DNA from: an uncultured Blautia sp.
GTDB lineage: Bacteria; Bacillota; Clostridia; Lachnospirales; Lachnospiraceae
Assembly: GCA_934371915.1 (NCBI GenBank)
Contig: CAKROE010000128.1
Location: 1 to 5,181 of the forward strand
Length of the DNA stretch: 5,181 nt
Direction: 5' to 3'
Position numbers and translations under genes: made by a program. Below the pieces are notes generated by a model. The model was not told the origin of the DNA, made no database searches, and saw only the letters and a program-made list of their open reading frames with translations. Of the stretch, positions 1 through 5,181 are shown piece after piece; the stretch's first letter is position 1, and each line of letters starts with the position of its first letter.

Positions 1-733
1 GTGCTCTGCCTTTTGATACTTTTTTCCCCCAGCGTCCACCGACATAAATCTTATAACCATATGTACCATCTTCGATTGTGTGGAACGGACATTTTCCAAC
101 ACAACGTCCACAGTGTTTACACTGTGTCTCATCAATTGTGATTTTTCCGTCCACTACTTTTGCAACCTTGTTTGGACATGCTGCTTCGATTGCACATTTT
201 TTACATCCTTTGCAAATATCAGTATCTACTTTCGGAATACGCTGTCCGATGATTCCCACATCATTTAAGTTCGGTTTTACACAGTTGTTCGGGCATCCGC
301 CAACTGCAATCTTAAATTTGTGTGGCAGTACAACGTCTCTGTATCCTTCATAAAAACGTTTGTAGATTTCCTCTGAGATTGCATAGGAATCCAGAAGACC
401 ATACTGGCAGGTTGTTCCCTTACAGGATACGATCGGACGGACTTTTGCACCTGTTCCTCCTGTCACCAGATTTTCTTTTGCAATAAACTCTCGAAATTCG
501 TCAATCTTTTCATACGGAATCCCCGGAATTTCCACAGAAAGTCTTGTTGTATACAGAAGTTCTCCGTTGCCAAACTTTTCTGCGGCATCTGCCATACAAC
601 GCTGCTGCGCTGCCGTTACTTTTCCGTTTACCGTCAGGACCCGTGCGGAAAAAAGATCTGTTCCGCGGTTATTCAGAAATCCCATTCCTTTTACTCGTTT
701 TTCATCCTCTTTGCTGACTGTTAATGCTGACAT
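1..733 (-). CDS. Nitrite/sulfite reductase-like siroheme and 4Fe-4S protein (partial, C-terminus missing)
   Basis: Translating the minus strand from the ATG at 733-731 gives 244 open codons that run off the left edge of the window. Residues about 15-85 fit the ferredoxin-like half domain of nitrite/sulfite reductases. C104-x4-C109 and C147-PNN-C151 form the siroheme-[4Fe-4S] site; the second pair sits in GGCPNNC followed six residues later by DVGI, which matches the family signature almost exactly. Two ferredoxin clusters follow: C174, C177, C180, C186-P and C205, C208, C211, C215-P. A GGRWGKK stretch at 232-238 resembles the siroheme-contact motif of dissimilatory sulfite reductases. The protein is probably cytoplasmic and reduces sulfite or nitrite; sequence alone does not decide the substrate. 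Stand-alone proteins of this type are about 290 residues as I recall, so roughly 50 are missing. A TGAGG ribosome binding site lies 7 bases before the start. It is divergent from a LysR regulator. AsrC-like is possible, but no asrA or asrB is in view, so no symbol is given. Confidence 0.9.
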   Translation of the reverse strand, partial: MSALTVSKEDEKRVKGMGFLNNRGTDLFSARVLTVNGKVTAAQQRCMADAAEKFGNGELLYTTRLSVEIPGIPYEKIDEFREFIAKENLVTGGTGAKVRPIVSCKGTTCQYGLLDSYAISEEIYKRFYEGYRDVVLPHKFKIAVGGCPNNCVKPNLNDVGIIGQRIPKVDTDICKGCKKCAIEAACPNKVAKVVDGKITIDETQCKHCGRCVGKCPFHTIEDGTYGYKIYVGGRWGKKVSKGRA

Positions 734-773
734 ATATTTTCCTCATCTCATCTTGTATTTTTATTCGCAATTC

Positions 774-802
774 ATAATATACCACTTGAGTATGTATTTG
801 AA
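774..802 (-). promoter_or_regulatory. Candidate promoter of the reductase gene
   Basis: Read on the minus strand, TTCAAA (802-797, four of six matches to the -35 consensus) is followed after 17 bases by TATTAT (779-774, five of six matches to the -10 consensus). Transcription would begin near 767, leaving a leader of about 34 bases that includes the TGAGG ribosome binding site. The -35 is weak, as expected for an activated promoter. The LysR-type dyad lies across the spacer. This is inferred from motif matches only. Confidence 0.4.
779..793. promoter_or_regulatory. Putative LysR-type regulator binding box (T-N11-A dyad)
   Basis: ATAC-N7-GTAT is a perfect four-base dyad containing the T-N11-A arrangement (T780, A792) typical of LysR-family operators. 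It lies between a LysR gene and its divergent target candidate, the usual place for such sites. It overlaps the candidate -35 of the LysR operon and the spacer of the reductase promoter, so one bound protein could affect both directions. T-N11-A alone is a loose pattern in AT-rich DNA; position is the main support. Confidence 0.45.
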
Positions 803-814
803 AAATGATATTAT
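786..814 (+). promoter_or_regulatory. Candidate promoter of the lysR-rluA-MATE cluster
   Basis: TTGAGT (786-791) is followed after 17 bases by TATTAT (809-814), giving four of six and five of six matches to the consensus boxes. Transcription would start near 821, with a leader of about 37 bases to the LysR start. The -35 lies inside the dyad at 779-793, which would suit autorepression. TTGAAA at 798-803 with AATAAT at 823-828 is an alternative, but its 19-base spacer is less favourable. Confidence 0.4.
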
Positions 815-857
815 TTTATAGAAATAATAGGTATTTTCTATATAAGGAGCATATCAT

Positions 858-1769
858 ATGACGATACGACATCTGACTATTTTTGTTGCGGTAGCTGACC
901 AGGGTTCGATGAGTGCCGCTGCTGCTTCTATGTATTTATCGCAGCCCACCGTAAGTCAGGCGATCCGTGAACTGGAAAAACATTACAATGGACTTCTCTT
1001 TGAACGCCTCGGTAAAAAGCTTTACCTCACAGAACGTGGCAGACTTCTGCTTCCTCAGGCCCGCAGTCTGATTCAACAGTTCCAACAGATTGAGGAGCTG
1101 ATGCTGAATCAGGGACAATCTCAGATTCTGAAACTCGGTTCTACAATTACAGTCGGAACCTGCCTCACTCCTTTTCTGATTCCGAAACTTCAAAAGAACC
1201 TTCCGGATGTCCACGTCCATTCTTATGTGAGTAATACCAAGGACATTGAGCAGAAACTTCTGCGCGCGGAACTTGACGTTGGAATTGTAGAAGGTGAAAT
1301 TCTTTCTCCAGACCTTACCGTTCTCCCGATTATTGATGACTGTCTGGTACTTGCCGTCGGCAAATATCATCCTTTTTATCATAGAAACTGCATTCAGGTT
1401 CGGAATCTTGCGGGAGAAGCCTTTGCAATGCGTGAGCAGGGAAGCGGAACCCGGCAGCTTTTTGAGGACTATATTGCCAAACATCAGATTTCTGTCCGTA
1501 CAGTCTGGGAAGCAAACAGCCCCCGAACACTTTTAAATGCGGTTCTCTATGACCAGGTGCTTTCTGTTATGTCGCTCCGCCTTATGACACATGAGATCCG
1601 CCACAATACAATTCGTGTTTTTTATAACCAAAATGGCGAATGGAACCGAAAATTCAAGCTTGTCTATCACAAAAACAAGTTTCTTACTCCTGCGATCCAT
1701 GACCTGGAAAAACTGCTCCACACATACAAAAATATCAAACTCCCTCCAAATATGGGAATACTCGAATAA
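858..1769 (+). CDS. LysR-family transcriptional regulator (CysL-like group suspected)
   Basis: This is a 303-residue DNA-binding regulator of normal LysR length. The winged helix-turn-helix covers about residues 1-60; the stretch from A20 to E40 with LSQPTVSQAIRELE is the classic LysR turn and recognition helix, followed by LFER and LTERG. The effector-binding domain runs from about 93 to 290. It includes PFLIPKLQKNLPDV, the segment LLRAELDVGIVEG (134-146) and the motif REQGSGTR (192-199). As I know the family, a GSGTR motif at this point is common in regulators of the CysL/CysB-like side, several of which sense sulfur metabolites; this is a hint, not proof. The start at 858 is set by AAGGAG at 844-849, 8 bases upstream. 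It is divergent from the siroheme reductase, which is its most likely target, and 35 bases upstream of the pseudouridine synthase gene. The effector is unknown. Confidence 0.93.
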   Translation: MTIRHLTIFVAVADQGSMSAAAASMYLSQPTVSQAIRELEKHYNGLLFERLGKKLYLTERGRLLLPQARSLIQQFQQIEELMLNQGQSQILKLGSTITVGTCLTPFLIPKLQKNLPDVHVHSYVSNTKDIEQKLLRAELDVGIVEGEILSPDLTVLPIIDDCLVLAVGKYHPFYHRNCIQVRNLAGEAFAMREQGSGTRQLFEDYIAKHQISVRTVWEANSPRTLLNAVLYDQVLSVMSLRLMTHEIRHNTIRVFYNQNGEWNRKFKLVYHKNKFLTPAIHDLEKLLHTYKNIKLPPNMGILE

Positions 1770-1804
1770 AATGAATCTTACTCATATGATAAAGGAACTT
1801 TCTT

Positions 1805-2833
1805 ATGGAAAAATACATGACTTTCACTGTTGACCAAAACATGACAGGTCTGACTGTTGAAAAACTGCTGCGCACGAATCTGAAACTCACCAGAAAGCAG
1901 ATCAGCCGGGCAAAATTTCAGCCCGGCGGAATACAGAAAAACGATGCTCAATGCCGTGTTACAGAAACGGTACAAGGCGGTGATAAAATCTCCGTCTGCA
2001 TAGAATCCTCTGCTTCCGCTTCAAGTCATCTGGTGTCATTTTGTGAGTGTGCACATCCTCTCGAAATCTTATATGAAGATGAAGATATTCTCGCAGTAAA
2101 TAAGCCAGCCGGAATGCTTACTCACCCTTCCGGTGCACATTACGCAGACACACTTTCCAATCAGGTAGCCGGATATTTTCATAAGAAAAAAATCTCCTGC
2201 CGCGTCCGCCCGACAGGACGGCTCGACAAAGAGACTTCCGGTATTGTTTTATTTGCAAAAAATCAGGTATCTGCGCAGCGGCTTCAGGCTCAGCGTGAAT
2301 CCGGTGTTCTTCATAAACAGTATCTTGCCGTGGTGCAGGGAGATTTTTCCAGAGATACCAAAGATTCATCTGATACTGTGTGGCACACAGTCAGCTTTCC
2401 GATCAGGAAAACAGCAGATCATCCATTACAGATGGAAGCAGTAACTGATTTCGACAGTTCTTTTTCTCCTGAATCTGCTGTAGGCACATCATCAGAAAAT
2501 GATGCTGCCACATTGCTTTCTGCGGTCACTCATTATCAGATTCTATACAACTCACCTGACTTGTCGGTCATAACTTTAAAACTCGATACCGGACGCACTC
2601 ATCAGATTCGTGTCCACATGAAGGCTCTCGGTCATCCACTTCTTGGAGATACTTTGTATCAGGAAATATTATCGTCTGATTTTTCTTTAGGACAGCCTGA
2701 TTTTAAACGCACTGCACTTCATGCATGGAAGACCAGATTCCGGCATCCGTTTAACAATGCATGGATTTCACTGGAAGCTCCCCTCCCTGATGATTTCTGT
2801 AACTGTTTTCAAAACATCGATTTTAGTTTATAA
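1805..2833 (+). CDS. RluA-family RNA pseudouridine synthase
   Basis: This 342-residue enzyme should isomerise specific uridines to pseudouridine in ribosomal or transfer RNA. An S4-like RNA-binding region occupies about residues 10-65 (LTRKQISRAKF, then GGIQKN). The catalytic domain begins near 86 with ILYEDEDILAVNKPAGMLTHP. The catalytic aspartate is D141 in GRLDKETSGIVLFAK. Other family motifs are KQYLAVVQG (171-179), DTGRTHQIRVHM (261-272), GHPLLGD (276-282) and LHA (305-307). Residues 214-238, rich in Ser, Asp and Glu, look like an insertion before the conserved VTHYQIL strand. Position-specific RluA, RluC and RluD types cannot be separated from motifs alone, so no symbol is given. The start is supported by AAAGGAA at 1791-1797, 7 bases upstream. 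It lies between LysR and MATE genes with gaps of 35 and 32 bases, consistent with one transcript. Confidence 0.93.
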   Translation: MEKYMTFTVDQNMTGLTVEKLLRTNLKLTRKQISRAKFQPGGIQKNDAQCRVTETVQGGDKISVCIESSASASSHLVSFCECAHPLEILYEDEDILAVNKPAGMLTHPSGAHYADTLSNQVAGYFHKKKISCRVRPTGRLDKETSGIVLFAKNQVSAQRLQAQRESGVLHKQYLAVVQGDFSRDTKDSSDTVWHTVSFPIRKTADHPLQMEAVTDFDSSFSPESAVGTSSENDAATLLSAVTHYQILYNSPDLSVITLKLDTGRTHQIRVHMKALGHPLLGDTLYQEILSSDFSLGQPDFKRTALHAWKTRFRHPFNNAWISLEAPLPDDFCNCFQNIDFSL

Positions 2834-2855
2834 TTATTTTTATACACAGAATATT

Positions 2856-2860
2856 GGAGG
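2856..2860 (+). promoter_or_regulatory. Ribosome binding site that fixes the MATE start
   Basis: A strong GGAGG lies 5 bases before ATG 2866. An upstream in-frame TTG at 2854 would overlap this element and has no ribosome binding site of its own, so the ATG is the better start. Confidence 0.85.
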
Positions 2861-2865
2861 TTTTT

Positions 2866-4215
2866 ATGTCTGCTCAAATTCGAGATATGACAAAGGGTTC
2901 TCCGGCGAAGCTGATTCTGCTTTTTGCAGTACCATTGATGCTGGGGAATATTTTTCAGCAATTATATACGATGGTTGACACGATTGTTGTCGGACAGGTT
3001 GCCGGAGTACAGGCTCTTGCCGCACTCGGTGCTGTCGAATGGATCATGTGGATGGTTCTTGGTGTTTCCACCGGTGTCACACAGGGATTTTCTATTTTGA
3101 TTTCTCAGCATTACGGTGCACGTAAATGGGATGATCTCAAAAAAGCGGTAGCTCACAGTTATCTGCTTACTGCAATCACCGCAGTTTTACTTCTGATCGT
3201 CAGCCAGCTTGCAGCCAGATGGATTTTACTTCTTTTAAATACACCGGATAATATCATCGGAATGTCTCTGATTTATTTACGGATCGTTTTCTGTGGTATT
3301 CCGATTGTTGCAGCTTATAATATTTTTGCTTCTGTGCTGCGTGCACTCGGAAACAGCCGCACACCACTGATTGCCATGATCATTGCTTCTCTGATCAACG
3401 TTGTGCTGGATCTTGTGTTTGTTGCCGGGCTTCACTGGGGTGTTGCAGGAGCAGCACTCGCAACGATCACGGCTCAGGCTTTTTCCGCACTGTATTGTTT
3501 TATGATTGTTCGCAAAATCGATATTGTACATACTTCTAAAGAAGATTTTGGAAAAGTACCCGGCCTTAACAGAAAGCTTCTCGGACTTGGCGCACCGATT
3601 CTGTTTCAGGATGTCATCATTTCCGTCGGAGGGCTTGCCGTTCAGTTTGTCATCAATGGATATGGCTTTCTCTTTGTTGCCGGTTTTACTGCCACCAATA
3701 AGCTTTACGGAGTACTCGAGATGGCTGCAATTTCCTATGGATATGCTGTTGTCTCCTACGTAGGTCAGAACCTTGGCGCAGGAAAGATCGACCGGATCAA
3801 AAAAGGTATACATACAAGTGCTTTTCTTGCATTTCTTACTTCGGCATTTATCAGCATCATGATGTTTCTTTTTGGAAAGATTTTACTTTCCATGTTTATC
3901 TCCGGAGATCCGGCGCAGGCAGAACAGGTTCTTGATATCGCATGGCATTATCTGTCCATTATGGCATCCTGCCTGTGTATTCTGTATTTTCTCTACGTCT
4001 ATCGTTCTGCGCTTCAGGGACTTGGAAATACAATGATTCCCATGCTGAGCGGTATCGTGGAATTTTTTGTACGTGTCGGTGTTGCACTTCTGCTTCCGAA
4101 ACTCGTCGGACAGAATGGTATTTTTTATGCTGAGATTGCTGCATGGACAGGAGCTACAGTACTTCTTGTCAGCAGTTATTACATCAGTATTCGAAAATTT
4201 AAGTCTGCTAAGTGA
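2866..4215 (+). CDS. MATE-family multidrug/drug:cation antiporter
   Basis: From ATG 2866 the product is a 449-residue integral membrane protein, the usual length of MATE exporters, which use a Na+ or H+ gradient to expel drugs or metabolites. The short cytoplasmic N-terminus (MTKGSPAKLILLFAVPLMLGN) leads into the first helix, followed by QQLYTMVDTIVVGQ with D38 at a position typical of MATE helix 1-2 regions. About twelve hydrophobic segments follow in two halves. The halves echo each other: LRALGNSRTPLIAM (158-171) and LQGLGNTMIPML (383-394) are matching loops, as expected from the family's internal duplication. GYAVVSYVGQNLGAG (292-306) is a typical second-half motif and mirrors GFSILISQHYGA (74-85) in the first. 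The substrate cannot be predicted. It is the last gene of the plus-strand cluster, 32 bases after the pseudouridine synthase. I find no convincing intrinsic terminator after it. Confidence 0.94.
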   Translation: MSAQIRDMTKGSPAKLILLFAVPLMLGNIFQQLYTMVDTIVVGQVAGVQALAALGAVEWIMWMVLGVSTGVTQGFSILISQHYGARKWDDLKKAVAHSYLLTAITAVLLLIVSQLAARWILLLLNTPDNIIGMSLIYLRIVFCGIPIVAAYNIFASVLRALGNSRTPLIAMIIASLINVVLDLVFVAGLHWGVAGAALATITAQAFSALYCFMIVRKIDIVHTSKEDFGKVPGLNRKLLGLGAPILFQDVIISVGGLAVQFVINGYGFLFVAGFTATNKLYGVLEMAAISYGYAVVSYVGQNLGAGKIDRIKKGIHTSAFLAFLTSAFISIMMFLFGKILLSMFISGDPAQAEQVLDIAWHYLSIMASCLCILYFLYVYRSALQGLGNTMIPMLSGIVEFFVRVGVALLLPKLVGQNGIFYAEIAAWTGATVLLVSSYYISIRKFKSAK

Positions 4216-4329
4216 AAACCTCTTAGCTCAGGCAGTATTTTCAAAAGCATTCTGTATGCAAGTAAACTGTTCTCTGTCATCATCTGTCTGATCATTTTCC
4301 GCTGGATGAAACATCATATAATCCGGTCA

Positions 4330-4971
4330 TCAGTCGCATAACTGTAAAATTTTTAATAAGTCATTTTTCGGGAGATCCGGATTTTGTTGATAGATGTCAA
4401 TGTAATCCGGATCTTCTGTTCTATCCTGAAATGCCGGAAACAAAAATCCACACTCCGGCTCTCCCGGCTCATAATCGCCACTCACCGGACAAATTGCACA
4501 GATAAGATATTCATACATTTCTTCTGATTCCCAGAGACTTTCCTTATCTGATGCCTTCAGTGGAATATCATACGTATTATGAAAAAGATATACCGCATAA
4601 TCATGATCTGTATGATAATTTCCAGCTACATATTCATAAAATGCTTCCAGAAGCGCATCATTTTTCAGTGCACTGGATTTCATTCCCAAAAGGAGCTGGC
4701 GGATTCCTCCCGGCCGGCATGCATTCTCAGGAAGAATGTATCTTTTCAGATTTTTGTTTGTAGGCGAAAATGGAATTATTTTGGCTATCGCAAGATTTTT
4801 TTCCTTCTCTGTTGGTTTCAGTTTCAGAAAATTTGTATTAAACGTTCCGTCAATAAAACCTTCTGAATCCATGTAACTTCCCGCAATGCGCGTCATGGAA
4901 GTCCGGGACAATGTCATTCTCCGTGTCAGCTCCAGTATTTCTTCTCTGTTGATCGGTATAATGGATGGCAT
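4330..4971 (-). CDS. DUF4317-family protein, short form
   Basis: The 213-residue product matches, from memory, the DUF4317 family of unknown function. The N-terminus (REEILELTRRM, then TSMTRIAGSYMDSEG) matches the family opening. Conserved blocks further on are GGIRQLLLGMKSSALKNDALLEAFYEYV (about 88-115), YAVYLFHNTYDIPLKASD, SEEMYEYLICAICPVSGDYEP and CGFLFPAFQDR. There is no signal peptide or membrane segment, so it is probably cytoplasmic. Family members I recall are roughly 370-400 residues, and this one ends shortly after the FLFPAF motif, so it is either a natural short subgroup or a C-terminal truncation. The gene ends in tandem TGA TGA codons, with 32 more open codons beyond. The start is supported by AAAGGAA (4984-4978), 6 bases upstream. 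It converges on the MATE gene and lies directly downstream of an rRNA operon end, from which a terminator separates it. Confidence 0.8.
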   Translation of the reverse strand: MPSIIPINREEILELTRRMTLSRTSMTRIAGSYMDSEGFIDGTFNTNFLKLKPTEKEKNLAIAKIIPFSPTNKNLKRYILPENACRPGGIRQLLLGMKSSALKNDALLEAFYEYVAGNYHTDHDYAVYLFHNTYDIPLKASDKESLWESEEMYEYLICAICPVSGDYEPGEPECGFLFPAFQDRTEDPDYIDIYQQNPDLPKNDLLKILQLCD

Positions 4972-4999
4972 GATAAATTCCTTTCCTGATGTTTTTCTT

Positions 5000-5029
5000 A
5001 TTTTAACGCAAAAAAACCGAAGCGGTCAA
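5000..5029 (-). promoter_or_regulatory. Candidate promoter of the DUF4317 gene, overlapping the rRNA terminator
   Basis: On the minus strand, TTGACC (5029-5024, five of six matches to -35) is followed after 18 bases by TAAAAT (5005-5000, five of six matches to -10). Transcription would start near 4993 and give a leader of about 22 bases containing the AAAGGAA ribosome binding site. The -35 lies inside the terminator hairpin and the spacer contains the terminator's T-run. The box match and spacing to the gene are good, but this is sequence inference only. Confidence 0.55.
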
Positions 5030-5045
5030 GTACCACTCCGGCTTC
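5010..5045 (-). terminator. Intrinsic terminator of the rRNA operon
   Basis: Read on the minus strand, GAAGC (5045-5041) pairs with GCTTC (5023-5019). The stem continues as GG with CC past one bulged base, and a small inner AGT/ACT hairpin closes the loop. Two G residues and then seven T residues (5016-5010) follow the stem, the standard layout of a rho-independent terminator. No T-run follows on the plus strand, so it acts in the minus direction only. Its place about 80 bases beyond the 23S 3' end makes it the operon terminator. Confidence 0.8.
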
Positions 5046-5091
5046 ATTATCGTATCTTCAAAACCACATACATGTTGACATTAGAATCAAA

Positions 5092-5133
5092 TTGACCATG
5101 CTTTCGCTTTCGTTTTGAAAGCTTTTTGGTCAA
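5092..5133 (-). other. Hairpin joining the 23S rRNA 3' end to its downstream flank
   Basis: On the minus strand TTGACCA (5133-5127), which includes the last bases of 23S rRNA, is a perfect inverted match to TGGTCAA (5098-5092). Inside it GCTTTC (5122-5117) pairs with GAAAGC (5105-5100), leaving a loop of 11 bases and a small asymmetric internal loop. It may be a processing structure at the precursor 3' end. It is not a terminator, since no T-run follows. Confidence 0.6.
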
Positions 5134-5181
5134 GCCCTCACCCTATTAGTAGCAGTCAGCTCCATGTGTTACCACACTTCC
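5128..5181 (-). rRNA. 23S ribosomal RNA, 3' end (partial)
   Basis: The minus strand carries the conserved closing segment of bacterial 23S rRNA: GAGCTGACTGCTACTAATAG, then GTGAGGGCTTGACC. It parallels the E. coli tail with its ACTAAT core and GAGGCTTAACC end. Only about the last 54 bases are inside the window; the rest lies to the right. The mature 3' end is placed at or within a few bases of 5128. No 5S rRNA follows between it and the terminator. Confidence 0.9.

Noticed and set aside
936..1484. A 182-codon minus-strand open frame inside the LysR gene.
   Set aside because: It is antisense to a clear LysR protein and its translation shows no recognisable domain.
3277..3813. A 178-codon minus-strand open frame inside the MATE gene.
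   Set aside because: It is a shadow of the membrane-protein codons on the other strand; it is Cys- and Asn-rich without family features.
4211..4245. GAAAACCT...AGG...TTTTC after the MATE stop as a terminator.
   Set aside because: The arms are short and interrupted unevenly, the stem has few G-C pairs, and no T-run follows it.
4216..4290. TTAGCTCAGGCAG near 4223 resembles the D-arm of a tRNA gene.
   Set aside because: There is no matching D-stem partner, no GTTCRANTC T-loop at the right distance and no acceptor stem, so it is a chance match.
5075..5080. Perfect plus-strand TTGACA as a promoter -35 box.
   Set aside because: There is no acceptable -10 at 16-19 bases, and it would drive antisense transcription into 23S rRNA.
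4886..5095. A 69-codon plus-strand open frame overlapping the DUF4317 start and the terminator.
   Set aside because: It lies antisense to a well-supported gene start, terminator and promoter, has no ribosome binding site of note, and its product resembles nothing I know.
1..5181. Mobile elements, CRISPR repeats, phage genes or toxin-antitoxin pairs.
   Set aside because: No spaced direct repeats, transposase or integrase motifs, terminal inverted repeats or small paired genes could be found by reading both strands.

Overview
The window looks like chromosomal DNA from an anaerobic, moderately low-GC Gram-positive bacterium of the Clostridia, most likely Lachnospiraceae. The signs are strong AGGAGG-type ribosome binding sites, a siroheme/Fe-S reductase of a type common in anaerobes, a DUF4317 protein (a family I know mainly from Clostridia), and the sequence style of the 23S rRNA tail. 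This placement is inference; no species can be named.

Layout, left to right. (1) Positions 1-733, minus strand: the N-terminal 244 codons of a nitrite/sulfite reductase-like protein with a siroheme-[4Fe-4S] motif and two ferredoxin-type clusters. Its C-terminus is outside the window. (2) Positions 734-857: a divergent control region with two face-to-face promoter candidates and a T-N11-A dyad typical of LysR regulators. (3) Positions 858-4215, plus strand: a tightly spaced three-gene cluster, LysR regulator, RluA-type pseudouridine synthase and MATE efflux protein, with gaps of 35 and 32 bases and a good ribosome binding site before each gene. (4) Positions 4216-4329: a short convergent spacer. 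(5) Positions 4330-4971, minus strand: a short DUF4317-family protein. (6) Positions 4972-5181: the tail of an rRNA operon on the minus strand. It holds the last ~54 bases of 23S rRNA, a hairpin just beyond it, no 5S gene, and an intrinsic terminator. The terminator hairpin appears to carry the -35 box of the DUF4317 promoter.

How the parts relate. The LysR protein carries an E-x-GSGTR motif that I associate with the CysL/CysB-like side of the family, and it is divergent from a sulfite/nitrite reductase-type gene. The simplest reading is a regulator controlling the reductase and its own operon through the shared intergenic box. The pseudouridine synthase and MATE genes are probably co-transcribed with the regulator, but no functional link to sulfur or nitrogen metabolism is visible. 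I see no mobile element, CRISPR array, phage gene or clearly new multi-gene system. The most unusual part is the compact rRNA-operon end with its overlapping terminator and promoter.
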